The position numbers and the translations under genes are program-made. Source: Sporomusa malonica (GTDB taxonomy: Bacteria > Bacillota > Negativicutes > Sporomusales > Sporomusaceae). From it: 64,000 bases of DNA. Of the stretch, positions 26,072 through 34,694 are shown piece by piece. The notes below the pieces were generated by a model. The model searched no databases. It worked only from the letters and a program-made list of their open reading frames with translations, and was not told the origin of the DNA. The DNA lies in assembly GCF_041428715.1 (NCBI RefSeq), contig NZ_CP155572.1; one strand, given 5' to 3'. The number at the start of each line of letters is the position of its first letter. Position 1 is the first letter of the stretch.

Positions 26072-26719
26072 TTAGACTGCCATCTCTTTGATATCAGAAG
26101 AAATGATGTAATCTGCATCCGTAGCTTCTCTTACCGTCTGGAGAGCAACACCAGGAGCTATTTCGGTTAGTACCAGCCCTTGTTCGGTGACTTGAAATAC
26201 ACACAAATCAGTAATTATTAAATCCACTTCATGTGATGCAGTCAGCGGCAAGCTGCATTTTTTCATAATTTTGGGTACGCCGCCTTTACCGACATGCTCC
26301 ATGGCGACAATGACCCGTTTGGCACCAACGACAAGATCCATGGCCCCCCCCATGCCTGGCACGATTTTTCCGGGAACCATCCAATTAGCCAGGTTTCCTT
26401 CCTGGTCTACTTCCAAGGCCCCCAGCACAGTGGCGTCAAGGTGCCCGCCACGGACGATGACAAATGACATGGCACTGTCAAAGGTAGCGCCGCCTGGCAG
26501 AATACCGGCTGGTTGTCCACCTGCATTGCTCAGATCAGGATCAATGCTTTCTCCTGCAGGCCCTAGTCCGATAAAGCCATTTTCAGAATGCAGGATCACC
26601 TTTTTATCCTTTGGAATGTAGTTGGCAACAAGTGTAGGTATACCAATACCCAAATTTACCAGATCGCCATCATTAAGTTCTTGTGCAACCCTTTTGGCTA
26701 TTAGAACTCTGTTTTCCAT
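26072..26719 (-). CDS. atoA: 3-oxoacid CoA-transferase subunit B
   Basis: A 215-residue class I CoA-transferase beta subunit. The catalytic glutamate is in LHSENGFIGLGP near residue 47, after LGIGIPTLVANYI, and the glycine-rich GGAMDLVVGAKRV is near residue 125. It pairs with subunit A encoded 21 bases upstream. In this cassette it should activate acetoacetate to acetoacetyl-CoA with acetyl-CoA as donor, feeding the thiolase at 29315. Gene names follow E. coli atoDA by homology; the donor and acceptor are inferred. Confidence 0.88.
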   Translation of the reverse strand: MENRVLIAKRVAQELNDGDLVNLGIGIPTLVANYIPKDKKVILHSENGFIGLGPAGESIDPDLSNAGGQPAGILPGGATFDSAMSFVIVRGGHLDATVLGALEVDQEGNLANWMVPGKIVPGMGGAMDLVVGAKRVIVAMEHVGKGGVPKIMKKCSLPLTASHEVDLIITDLCVFQVTEQGLVLTEIAPGVALQTVREATDADYIISSDIKEMAV

Positions 26720-26740
26720 GAACGCTCCTCCAGTCTTCCG

Positions 26741-27388
26741 CTAAGCTTGAACGATGCTGCTAATAAAGATTCCTGGCACCATAACCTCGTCAGGAGCTAA
26801 TTCTCCTACAGGCACGATTTTTTCCACTTCGGCAATAACAACATCGGCTGCGGTGGCGATTTGGGGATTGAAGTTACGGGTCGACATTCTGAATACCAGA
26901 TTGCCGTCAGTGTCGGCTTTATGTGCCTTTACCAGTGCAACATCAGCCCGCAGGGGTTTTTCTAATAAAAATAAGCGGCCATCTATTGTTATTGTAGGCT
27001 TTCCGTCGGCAACAACCGTTCCCACACCTGTTGGCGTGAGCACGCCACCCAAACCGGCACCACCTGATCGTATGCGCTCAATCAATGTTCCCTGCGGTGA
27101 TAATTCTACTTCAAGTTCATTGGCATTCATTTGGCGGCCGGTCTCAGGATTTGTGCCAACATGCGAAACAATGGCTTTTTTCACTTGGCGGTTAACAACC
27201 AGCTTTCCAATGCCCCTATCCGGAAATCCAGTGTCGTTGGCTATTACAGTAAGATGTTTATATCCCTTGCTAACCACAGCATCAATTAAACGTTCCGGAG
27301 TACCAACCGCTAAAAATCCCCCAATCATTATGACAGACGAATCTTGTACTTTGTCCATTGCCTGCTCTATACTGATTACCTTAGACAT
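26741..27388 (-). CDS. atoD: 3-oxoacid CoA-transferase subunit A
   Basis: A 215-residue class I CoA-transferase alpha subunit with the N-terminal IMIGGFLAVGTPERLIDAV and the glycine-rich RSGGAGLGGVLTPTGVGT near residues 107-124. It is the first gene of the five-gene minus-strand cassette (A, B, cupin, SDR, cyclase), 51 bases downstream of a near-perfect sigma-54 promoter. The ATG follows AGGGGGAAAC. It forms the heterotetramer with subunit B. Confidence 0.88.
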   Translation of the reverse strand: MSKVISIEQAMDKVQDSSVIMIGGFLAVGTPERLIDAVVSKGYKHLTVIANDTGFPDRGIGKLVVNRQVKKAIVSHVGTNPETGRQMNANELEVELSPQGTLIERIRSGGAGLGGVLTPTGVGTVVADGKPTITIDGRLFLLEKPLRADVALVKAHKADTDGNLVFRMSTRNFNPQIATAADVVIAEVEKIVPVGELAPDEVMVPGIFISSIVQA

Positions 27389-27438
27389 TGTTTCCCCCTC
27401 AGCTCTTAGAATTAGTGACTCCTATGCTATATTTATAA

Positions 27439-27454
27439 GCAAGAACTGTGCCAA
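27439..27454 (-). promoter_or_regulatory. sigma-54 (-24/-12) promoter for the atoDA-cupin-SDR-cyclase operon
   Basis: On the minus strand the sequence TTGGCACAGTTCTTGC matches the consensus TGGCAC-N5-TTGC exactly, with ten bases between the GG and GC pairs. It ends 51 bases before the first start codon. The activator gene lies immediately upstream (27588-29138). Confidence 0.88.
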
Positions 27455-27569
27455 TCTAAATTTTATAGATCATCGCGGCAATCGCCCCTGTTGTTAGTTT
27501 CTCTTGATGAACTTTATCATCGCATTTATTAAAATACTTCCTGTATCTGTAGCTATAACTGATATTCCC

Positions 27570-27615
27570 AAGAGATGAAAAGACGCATCACTGTCGATGC
27601 GTCTTTTCATCTCTT
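27570..27615 (-). terminator. terminator overlapping the end of the sigma-54 activator gene
   Basis: Perfect 20-bp inverted repeat AAGAGATGAAAAGACGCATC with a six-base loop. The stop codon of the activator (27588-27590) lies within the stem, so the last codons are part of the hairpin. Confidence 0.8.
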
Positions 27616-29138
27616 AAGACGATCCCCAGCTTCTTGGCTTTCTTCACAATGGTTGATTGGTCTACTTTTAAAACTTTTGCAGCTTTTCTTGTACTCCCGC
27701 ATAATGCCAAGGCCTTTTCGATGGTCTTTTTTTCGATATTGCTGACGATTTCTTTAAGCCCCATCTCCTCTACAACTAGCTCAGTCATATAAGACGGATG
27801 TATATTCAACAAATTGCCGATTTGCTCGTTACTAATCGTTCCATCTTGTTCAGATACGATAACAAGTCTCTCAATGATATTTTGTAACTCACGAATATTT
27901 CCCGGCCACGAATACTGCCGCATCATTTCAAAACCAAGCGGCTCTATCGCTGTGTTCTTTGCGTATTTAGAGTTGTATATTTCAAGGAAATGGCGGGCTA
28001 GTATCTCAATATCCTGGTCTCTTGAGCGCAGCGGCGGGATATGAATAGGAAATACGTTCAGCCGATAGTAGAGATCTTCACGAAAACGCCCTTGTTTTAC
28101 AAGGTCTTTCAACTCGCAATTTGTCGCAGAGAGAATTCTTACATCTAACTTAACTGGTTTCGCCCCTCCGATACGGGTTATTTCTTTGTGTTGAATTACC
28201 CTGAGTAATTTTGACTGCAGTTCCATCGGCATATCCCCGATTTCATCAAGCATTATCGTTCCTTTGTCTGCTAATTCAAACAAACCGGTTTTTCCTGAAG
28301 TGGTAGCACCGGTAAATGCCCCCCTGGCATAGCCAAACAACTCAGCTTCCAACAAATTAGCTGGAATGGCCGCACAATTCACTTTGATAAAAGGACCATT
28401 TTTCCTAGCACTATTCATGTAGATTTCATTTGCTACCACCTCTTTGCCTGCACCCGTTTCTCCCGTTATCAAAACGGTAACATCAAGACCGGCAACTTGT
28501 TGAATACTCTTGATGACCTGCCGTGTTTCAAGACTACTCCCAATCATATTCTTTTTTAAATGGAGCTTCCTGAGGTGCTCGACTTCCAGAGCACTCTTTA
28601 TCTTGTCTTTTTCAACCGCTTTTATCTGTTTTTGTGATGCTTCCAGATCAGACTTCATTTGCAGCAAGTCGGTTATTTCCCGGTCAATAATAACTACTTT
28701 TTTTACATTCCCTTCGGCATCTAGAATCGGACTGCCTGTAATCAGCATTTTAGTTCCGTTCCTTAAACTTTCGCCCATGGAGTTCACTTGATTTTTGTGC
28801 TTAATTACTTCCGGCGTTACGGCATTTAGATAAACGCCCTCCATCAACAGCTCATCAACGTACTTCCCTACAACTTCTTCAGAACGAATACCGGTAATTC
28901 TGGTGTAAGCAGCATTAACATACAAGGTCTTACCATTGCCATCAGTAATGTAAATCCCGTCATAAAGATGATCCCCGATCTCTCTAAAATCAAGCTCCCT
29001 GGCTTCAGTGAGCTCACTGAGCACTTTCTGCAAACCAGCAAAAAGCTCCTGATGGGACGAAATATCCCAATTTTGTTTCTCTATCTTTGATATTAAATCT
29101 TTTAAAATAGCCTCGCTGCTATCTATTCTGTTTTTCAT
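27588..29138 (-). CDS. sigma-54-dependent activator with PAS domain (ring-cleavage cassette)
   Basis: A 516-residue bacterial enhancer-binding protein from the ATG at 29138, which follows AGGGGGAGATGAA; an upstream in-frame start would add 43 unrelated residues. A PAS domain (about residues 55-165, FREIGDHLYDGIYITDGNGK) probably senses the inducer. The AAA+ domain has Walker A GETGAGKE, the sigma-54 contact loop ELFGYARGAFTGAT, Walker B MLDEIGDM and the arginine region; a Fis-like helix-turn-helix (RKAAKVLKVDQSTIVKKAK) closes the protein. Sigma-54 promoters flank it on both sides (27439 and 29243), so it likely controls both ring-cleavage transcription units. Confidence 0.93.
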   Translation of the reverse strand: MKNRIDSSEAILKDLISKIEKQNWDISSHQELFAGLQKVLSELTEARELDFREIGDHLYDGIYITDGNGKTLYVNAAYTRITGIRSEEVVGKYVDELLMEGVYLNAVTPEVIKHKNQVNSMGESLRNGTKMLITGSPILDAEGNVKKVVIIDREITDLLQMKSDLEASQKQIKAVEKDKIKSALEVEHLRKLHLKKNMIGSSLETRQVIKSIQQVAGLDVTVLITGETGAGKEVVANEIYMNSARKNGPFIKVNCAAIPANLLEAELFGYARGAFTGATTSGKTGLFELADKGTIMLDEIGDMPMELQSKLLRVIQHKEITRIGGAKPVKLDVRILSATNCELKDLVKQGRFREDLYYRLNVFPIHIPPLRSRDQDIEILARHFLEIYNSKYAKNTAIEPLGFEMMRQYSWPGNIRELQNIIERLVIVSEQDGTISNEQIGNLLNIHPSYMTELVVEEMGLKEIVSNIEKKTIEKALALCGSTRKAAKVLKVDQSTIVKKAKKLGIVLRDEKTHRQ

Positions 29139-29180
29139 TTCATCTCCCCCTAAAATTAGCTGTTCTTCGGCACTTAATAA

Positions 29181-29194
29181 GGTTATCCATAACC
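29181..29194. promoter_or_regulatory. candidate enhancer site (inverted repeat)
   Basis: GGTTATCCATAACC pairs six bases on each side of a two-base centre, about 50 bp upstream of the sigma-54 promoter at 29243. It is a plausible activator-binding site but no second identical copy was found near the other promoter. Confidence 0.35.
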
Positions 29195-29242
29195 AATATC
29201 TAGCAGGATGCAAACATTCAAACCTATGTTTATTCATTACTC

Positions 29243-29260
29243 TTGGCATGAAAATTGCAG
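29243..29260 (+). promoter_or_regulatory. sigma-54 (-24/-12) promoter for thiolase-BKACE-dehydrogenase operon
   Basis: TTGGCATGAAAATTGCAG has the GG and GC elements ten bases apart and matches the consensus at nearly every position. It lies 55 bases before the thiolase start. Confidence 0.86.
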
Positions 29261-29314
29261 ATGTCATTGTTGGTAAGCAGTCTCTAACCTACAACATACT
29301 AGGAGGATGAAAAG

Positions 29315-30496
29315 ATGAGAGAAGTCGTAATTGTCGCCGCACTGCGAACAGCCATCGGCACCTTCAACGGCGCACTGGCCCCTTTATCAGCGACTGAACT
29401 AGGCAGCATCGTTATCCGTGCTGCTCTGGAAAAAGTCAATATAGCATCCAATGCCGTTGATGAGGTCATCATGGGAAATGTTCTGCAGGCAGGTCTGGGA
29501 CAGAATCCGGCCCGCCAAGCTGCCCTGAAAGCCGGATTGCCTGTTGAAGTACCTGCTTACACCATCAATAAGGTTTGCGGTTCAGGCCTCAAAGCCGTTA
29601 ATTTGGCTGCCCAGTCAATTATGGCCGGCGATGCGGACATCATTGTGGCCGGCGGCATGGAAAGCATGACCAATGCGCCTTATCTTCTGGAAAGCAAAGC
29701 TCGTTGGGGATATCGCATGGGTGACAGCAAGCTTATTGATGTCATGATTCGCGATGGCCTATGGTGCGCAACCAATGACTATCATATGGGAATCACTGCC
29801 GAAAACATTGCTGCCAAATATGGCATTACTCGGGAAGAGCAAGACAAGTTGGCTGCCGAATCACAGGAAAAAGCAATCAAAGCCATCGACAGCGGTGCTT
29901 TCACCCAGGAGATTGTACCGGTAACCATTAAAGGCAAGAAAGGCGATACTGTCTTTGCCGCAGATGAGTTTCCCAAGCGGGGCACATCTGCCGAATCACT
30001 TGCCACACTGCGGACAGCCTTCAAAAAAGACGGTACGGTAACTGCAGGCAATGCGTCAGGTATTAACGATGGTGCTGCCGCCCTTGTTATTATGTCTGGC
30101 GAAAAGGCCAAAGCTCTCGGGCTCAAACCACTGGCACGGATTGCCGGTTATGGTTCTGGCGGGGTAGACCCTTCCATCATGGGTATGGGACCTGTGCCTG
30201 CAAGCCAAAGAGCACTGGCTAAAGCCGGATTGACTGTGGCCGATATCGACCTTTTTGAAGCCAATGAAGCCTTTGCCGCCCAATTCCTGGCTGTTGGCAA
30301 GGAACTCGGGCTACCGAAAGAAAAAATCAACGTCCATGGTGGTGCCACTGCTTTAGGACACCCGATTGGCGCCAGTGGTGCCCGCATCCTTGTTACACTT
30401 CTCCACGCCATGCAGCAGCGTGAGGCCAAGCGCGGTTTAGCCACACTGTGTATCGGCGGCGGCCAGGGAATTGCCACCATTGTAGAACGAATCTAA
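29315..30496 (+). CDS. atoB: acetyl-CoA acetyltransferase (thiolase)
   Basis: A 393-residue thiolase. The nucleophilic Cys is in NKVCGSGLKA near residue 88, the GGMESMTNAPY signature follows, and the C-terminal His and Cys are in NVHGGATALGHPIGASGARI and LCIGGGQG. Length is standard for the biosynthetic/degradative acetoacetyl-CoA class. Here it should split acetoacetyl-CoA into two acetyl-CoA at the end of ring degradation. It is the first gene of a three-gene operon with 25- and 14-base gaps, behind a sigma-54 promoter. Confidence 0.95.
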   Translation: MREVVIVAALRTAIGTFNGALAPLSATELGSIVIRAALEKVNIASNAVDEVIMGNVLQAGLGQNPARQAALKAGLPVEVPAYTINKVCGSGLKAVNLAAQSIMAGDADIIVAGGMESMTNAPYLLESKARWGYRMGDSKLIDVMIRDGLWCATNDYHMGITAENIAAKYGITREEQDKLAAESQEKAIKAIDSGAFTQEIVPVTIKGKKGDTVFAADEFPKRGTSAESLATLRTAFKKDGTVTAGNASGINDGAAALVIMSGEKAKALGLKPLARIAGYGSGGVDPSIMGMGPVPASQRALAKAGLTVADIDLFEANEAFAAQFLAVGKELGLPKEKINVHGGATALGHPIGASGARILVTLLHAMQQREAKRGLATLCIGGGQGIATIVERI

Positions 30497-30521
30497 AAAA
30501 TAATTACGAGGTGAACCACTC

Positions 30522-31346
30522 ATGGAAAAAACCATTATTACTGTCGCAACAACTGGAGCTTGGCCGACTAAGGAACACAACCCCAATATTCCGCTGACTC
30601 CCCGGGAAATTGCCAACGATGTATATGAATGCTGGCAGGCAGGCGCGGCTGTAGCTCACCTGCATATGCGTGACGACGAAGGCAAAGGCACTATGTGCAA
30701 AGAGAAATTCCGCGAAACGGTTGAACTTATCCGCGGCAAATGTGATATCATCCTTAACCTTACCACCTCCGGCGACCTTCACGCTACCGATGAGACCAGA
30801 ATGGCTCATTTAATAGAGCTCAAGCCGGAAATGGCCTCTTATGACGCCGGTTCAATGAACTGGATGCATAACAGTTTGTTTCTGAACCCGCCTCAGTTCC
30901 TTGAGAAGCTTGGCAAAACCATGCTTGAAAATGGCGTAAAACCAGAAATCGAAATTTTCGACGCCGGTATGATTTACAACTCGCTCTACTATATGAAAAA
31001 GGGCGTTCTTGCTCAACCGGCACACTATCAGTTCGTTTTAGGTGCGGCTGGCGGTACTGCCGCTACTATCGAAAACCTGGTTTATCTCAAAGCCTTACTG
31101 CCCCAAGGATCTACCTGGTCAGCTTTGGGCATCGGGAACGGTCATGTGCCAATTATGTTTGCTGCTATTGCCATGGGCGGTCATATCCGCGTCGGCATGG
31201 AAGATAATGTGTACTATGCTAAAAATCAGTTGGCAAAGTCCAACACTGAATTTGTCGCCCGGGCGGTAAGAGTAGTTAAAGAAGCAAACAAAGCAGTAGC
31301 TACCCCAGCCGAAGCCAGAGAAATCTTAGGTCTTGCAAAGAAATAA
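30522..31346 (+). CDS. beta-keto acid cleavage enzyme (BKACE), candidate triacetate acetoacetate-lyase
   Basis: A 274-residue DUF849/BKACE TIM-barrel enzyme. Zinc ligands are seen in AHLHMRDDEGKG near residues 45-55 and the glutamate in VGMEDN near residue 228. Family members cleave a beta-keto acid with acetyl-CoA to acetoacetate and a new acyl-CoA. In the phloroglucinol route the substrate would be 3,5-dioxohexanoate (triacetate), giving acetoacetate and acetoacetyl-CoA. Lysine fermentation (kce) and carnitine pathways use relatives, but their partner genes are absent here. It is co-transcribed with the thiolase and the dehydrogenase. Confidence 0.8.
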   Translation: MEKTIITVATTGAWPTKEHNPNIPLTPREIANDVYECWQAGAAVAHLHMRDDEGKGTMCKEKFRETVELIRGKCDIILNLTTSGDLHATDETRMAHLIELKPEMASYDAGSMNWMHNSLFLNPPQFLEKLGKTMLENGVKPEIEIFDAGMIYNSLYYMKKGVLAQPAHYQFVLGAAGGTAATIENLVYLKALLPQGSTWSALGIGNGHVPIMFAAIAMGGHIRVGMEDNVYYAKNQLAKSNTEFVARAVRVVKEANKAVATPAEAREILGLAKK

Positions 31347-31360
31347 CTAGGAGACGAACT

Positions 31361-32311
31361 ATGATTAAAAATATTGGTGTTATCGGTGCAGGCACTATGG
31401 GGCACGGCATTGCTTTATCCTTTGCCCTGTACGGCTATGATGTAACTTTATATGATGCCTATGAAAATCAGTTGAAGAAAGCAATGACAGAGATCGCCGA
31501 TGAGCTCGCACTCCTGGCTGAAGAACAATTCATTGAGACTGACTCCATTGCAGCCACGCTTGACCGGATTAAGGTTTACAGTGATTTACAGCAGGCTGTT
31601 CAAGACAGAGATTATATTATTGAAGCCACTCCGGAAATACTGGAGCTCAAACAAAATTTGTTCAAACAATTAGATGAACTCTGCCCTGCGCATACTATCC
31701 TGGCAAGCAACACGTCCAGCCTCAAACTGGATGGCATGATGGCTCTGATTTCGGACGAGCGTAAACAGCGTATGATTGTTAACCATTGGTATAACCCTGC
31801 CCACCTTATGCCTATTGTTGAACTCTCTTGTTTTGGCAATATGCCTTTGGCGCTTTATACCGAGGTTGAGCAGTTACACGCTTCCATCAAAAAGCAAACA
31901 GTCAAAGTCCTTAAAGACGTCCCCGGACTGGTAGCCAACCGTATTCAGCAGGGTGTTGCCAGAGAGGTCTTTTCCCTCATTGAAATGGGTGTTGCCGAAC
32001 CTGCCGACATTGACAAGGCTCTTAAGTTCGGTCCCGCCTTCCGCTATGCCACGACCGGCCAGTTAGAGGTTGCCGATTTCGGGGGCCTTGATATCTGGAG
32101 CATTGTCGGCGACAATCTGTTAAAAGAGATGGACAATCGCCTGGGTGCCAACGACCTCTTAAAACAAAAGGTAGCCGAAGGCAAGCTTGGTATTAAAACC
32201 GGCGAAGGTTTCTACAAGTATGCCGGGAATGAAATCCCTGATATTAAAAAAAGGTTTATGAAAAAACTGATCCATCAATTGAAGGCTTCAGAGTATTACA
32301 CACAGGGATAA
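31361..32311 (+). CDS. 3-hydroxyacid/3-hydroxyacyl-CoA dehydrogenase, candidate 3-hydroxy-5-oxohexanoate dehydrogenase
   Basis: A 316-residue NAD-dependent dehydrogenase of the HAD family. The Rossmann motif GVIGAGTMGHGIA is at residues 6-18, the catalytic NHWYNPAHLMPIVEL near 144-158 and the C-terminal domain runs from about 185. The NHWYNP form differs from the GHPFNP common in fatty-acid enzymes, which suggests a free acid or short substrate. In context it would oxidise 3-hydroxy-5-oxohexanoate to triacetate for the BKACE gene just upstream. Last gene of the operon, followed by a terminator. Confidence 0.78.
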   Translation: MIKNIGVIGAGTMGHGIALSFALYGYDVTLYDAYENQLKKAMTEIADELALLAEEQFIETDSIAATLDRIKVYSDLQQAVQDRDYIIEATPEILELKQNLFKQLDELCPAHTILASNTSSLKLDGMMALISDERKQRMIVNHWYNPAHLMPIVELSCFGNMPLALYTEVEQLHASIKKQTVKVLKDVPGLVANRIQQGVAREVFSLIEMGVAEPADIDKALKFGPAFRYATTGQLEVADFGGLDIWSIVGDNLLKEMDNRLGANDLLKQKVAEGKLGIKTGEGFYKYAGNEIPDIKKRFMKKLIHQLKASEYYTQG

Positions 32312-32322
32312 ATCAATATCCG

Positions 32323-32362
32323 AAAACACAGGTGCCTGCACATCAGCTGACATCTGTGTTTT
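32323..32362 (+). terminator. terminator of the thiolase operon
   Basis: Stem AAAACACAG/CTGTGTTTT extended by a TG/CA pair beyond a mismatch, followed by a run of eight T; it can also serve the convergent permease gene. Confidence 0.8.
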
Positions 32363-32371
32363 TTTTATCCA

Positions 32372-33709
32372 TTAGTTCATTAGTAAAATTTGCTCAAGAA
32401 CAATGCATACGATTATGCCATCCACCATACCGTTAAGCAGCATATAGCGAAACAACGGCGGTAAATTATTAAAGACCTCCTGAGGTAAGAACATTACCCC
32501 GACACCTACCATTAACGATATACCCAATATATACATTTCCCGGTTAGTTAAATTGACCTTAGAGAATTCTTTTATCCCCATCCCTAGAATCAGACAGAAA
32601 ACAACAAACATCACCGAATTGCCAACAGCAGGTGGTATGGCGGCAAAAAAAACGCCAACCTGCGGAAAAATCCCTAAAATAGTTATTAGCGCAGCACCTG
32701 CAATAAAAGGTTTTCTTGATGCCACGCCAGTCATTGACGTAAACCCGATCGCCGATGCATAAGGAATAAACCCAATTACCGCCCCGAGGCCGGCAAAAAT
32801 GTCTGAAACACCGGTAAAAATTGCGCCTCGATTGAACATGGCTGGTTTAAGCGGTTCACCGGTCACTGCGCTCATACCCAGAATACTTGCAATTAAGTTG
32901 GAAAAAAGCAGCAATGCAGCAAAAACACAGGCAAGAATAACCCCGAGGTCAAAGGTCGGCGTACCCCATGCAAATATTTCAGGCGCAGCTGGTAGTTGAG
33001 TACTATATTGGTTTATCTGCGGCGCGATACCAAAGATGAGAGCTGTAATCCAGCCAAAGACGACGCCAATAAGAACGGCTATACTCTGAAAAAAGCCCCT
33101 GCCTTTCAAAGTGATCCACATGATCAACCCGGTAGTAATGACAAAGGCTAGCAAACTATTGAAATCCACCATATGATTGGTGCTGTTTAATCCCAGCATA
33201 CCTTTTATCATGGCCGGACTAAGCTGCAGACACATCAAAACAAGAAAAACACCATTTACCAGGGGACTAAAAATCTTGACAACCATTCCCGCCATTCCGG
33301 TAACTCCGATCAGGATGCACACAATTCCTGCGATGATAAAACCCAGCTCTATATCGGTCCGCAGAATCTCCAGCGGTTTTCCCAGACTTGGTGCCGAAGT
33401 GGCCAAAGTAATTAATAAGCCGTACCACAGGCCTGCCGGCCCTTCCATGATAGGAAACCGGTGACCCCATAGCGACTGAAATATGGATACGATTCCACAC
33501 AGAATAAATGTCCGCTGTACCAAGCCGGCTAACCCCAGCTGATCAAGTCCCAGGTATCCGCCCACGATGACCGGCAAAATAGCAGCATTGGCCAGAAAGT
33601 ATGTCAAATGCTGCACACTATAGGAAATCAGCTCCTTCAGGGGAAGGTTATCATCTAAACCATATCTCATCCCTGACTGCTGCATCAGCTTGCTGCTGTC
33701 CTGGCTCAT
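32372..33709 (-). CDS. NCS2-family permease, copy 2
   Basis: A 445-residue polytopic permease from the ATG at 33709, which follows CAGGAGG; a longer in-frame extension up to 34078 overlaps the transhydroxylase small-subunit gene and is not credible. About 12-14 hydrophobic segments are visible, with QHLTYFLANAAILPVIVGGYLG in helix 1, the FPIMEGPAGLWYGLL segment near residue 80 and the helix 10 region YASAIGFTSMTGVASRK. It stands third in the operon after the transhydroxylase subunits, so uptake of pyrogallol, phloroglucinol or a related phenol is likely. The family normally carries purines and uracil. Confidence 0.8.
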   Translation of the reverse strand: MSQDSSKLMQQSGMRYGLDDNLPLKELISYSVQHLTYFLANAAILPVIVGGYLGLDQLGLAGLVQRTFILCGIVSIFQSLWGHRFPIMEGPAGLWYGLLITLATSAPSLGKPLEILRTDIELGFIIAGIVCILIGVTGMAGMVVKIFSPLVNGVFLVLMCLQLSPAMIKGMLGLNSTNHMVDFNSLLAFVITTGLIMWITLKGRGFFQSIAVLIGVVFGWITALIFGIAPQINQYSTQLPAAPEIFAWGTPTFDLGVILACVFAALLLFSNLIASILGMSAVTGEPLKPAMFNRGAIFTGVSDIFAGLGAVIGFIPYASAIGFTSMTGVASRKPFIAGAALITILGIFPQVGVFFAAIPPAVGNSVMFVVFCLILGMGIKEFSKVNLTNREMYILGISLMVGVGVMFLPQEVFNNLPPLFRYMLLNGMVDGIIVCIVLEQILLMN

Positions 33710-33745
33710 GCGATTGTCCTCCTGAATGTTAATGAACCAGGGAAT

Positions 33746-33841
33746 GGAAGATTGCCATGCTGCCCCTTTACCACTACAGGATGACGGAATTTTTCGTTCC
33801 CTCTTCCGATATCGCGCCGGGATACAGCGCGGCAATCTTCC
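33746..33841. repeat. long-range inverted repeat between transhydroxylase and permease genes
   Basis: GGAAGATTGCC (33746-33756) is fully complementary to GGCAATCTTCC (33831-33841), and the pairing continues inward through CTG/CAG. The enclosed 60 bases contain a smaller GGAA..TTCC hairpin. It could be an mRNA processing or stability element, or a weak terminator, that sets the ratio of enzyme to permease. Confidence 0.45.
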
Positions 33842-33854
33842 TATAATTAGTGAA

Positions 33855-34694
33855 CTATCCCAGGTATACAGTACCAATATTCTGACTGGTAGTGATTTCA
33901 ACTGTCGCAGTGGCCTTCTCAAACCCCAGCATCTCAATTTCAATAGTATAAGGGCCACTGTTTTCAGGCAGGTTATCAATCTTAAAGTCACCGAAGTTGT
34001 CGGTAAGCACCTCAGAAAGTTTTTTCTCGTCACGGAACAGGGTAACTTTAGCGCCTTCGACACAGTCAACAACACCACTGCTATTTACAGCGACACTCCC
34101 AGCGATAAAACACTTAGTAAATCGGTATAAATTCTTGTAATACACACTAGGACGCGTATTATACTCCGGCTGCAAAACCTCCAAATTATCGGCCTGACAG
34201 ATACGACTCATTTCGGCATCTTCCACATATTCCACCTTAAGCGCGCCGGTAGGACAGGCTTGCACACAACGAGGCTTTTTCCACCCCTGATCAAGAAGGT
34301 GGGCGCAAAAACTGCACTTTTGCGGAACATCATGTTCTTCATTCCACCAGATCGCTTGATAAGGGCAGGCTTTGACCAGTTCTTTCTGGCCTTTAGCTTT
34401 ATTCGGGTCAATGCTAACAACACCGTCAGGACGTTTGGCAATACTGCCGCGGGATGCTTTAATACAGGGAGCATCCTCGCAATGCATGCAGGTAGTCGGC
34501 CGGTAGGCTACATCAATAAGTGGGTACTGCCCCCGCTCTTTGCGCATGATATTTATCCAGCGATGGCCATGTCTGGGCTGGGGCCGGGTATAACCCGGCC
34601 AATCATTATCAACATGCTCATCTTTGCAAGATAAGAAACAATTATTGCAGTCTACACACTTTTCAACATCAATAATTAAATGCCACTTTTTCAC
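33855..34694 (-). CDS. pyrogallol-phloroglucinol transhydroxylase, small iron-sulfur subunit
   Basis: A 279-residue electron-transfer subunit. The start is a GTG that overlaps the large-subunit stop as GTGA. Twelve cysteines in the patterns CVDCNNC..C, CMHCEDAPC, CPYQ, CSFC and CVQACP can hold three 4Fe-4S clusters (residues 14-160). From about residue 190 there is a beta-sandwich domain of the CnaB/transthyretin kind (AGSVAVNSSGVVDCVEGAKV..FGDFKIDNLP). Three clusters plus such a C-terminal barrel is the architecture of the Pelobacter acidigallici transhydroxylase beta subunit (274 residues), whereas ordinary DmsB-like subunits carry four clusters and no barrel. Cytoplasmic: no Tat signal. 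Confidence 0.85.
   Translation of the reverse strand: MKKWHLIIDVEKCVDCNNCFLSCKDEHVDNDWPGYTRPQPRHGHRWINIMRKERGQYPLIDVAYRPTTCMHCEDAPCIKASRGSIAKRPDGVVSIDPNKAKGQKELVKACPYQAIWWNEEHDVPQKCSFCAHLLDQGWKKPRCVQACPTGALKVEYVEDAEMSRICQADNLEVLQPEYNTRPSVYYKNLYRFTKCFIAGSVAVNSSGVVDCVEGAKVTLFRDEKKLSEVLTDNFGDFKIDNLPENSGPYTIEIEMLGFEKATATVEITTSQNIGTVYLG

Noticed and set aside
30522..31346. BKACE gene as part of lysine fermentation (kce) or carnitine breakdown
   Set aside because: No lysine aminomutase, 3,5-diaminohexanoate dehydrogenase or carnitine-specific genes are near; the SDR, cyclase and transhydroxylase neighbours fit the phloroglucinol route better.
33710..34078. N-terminal extension of the NCS2 permease
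   Set aside because: The extra frame overlaps the transhydroxylase small-subunit gene and is Arg/Ser-rich without family similarity; a good ribosome site supports the start at 33709.
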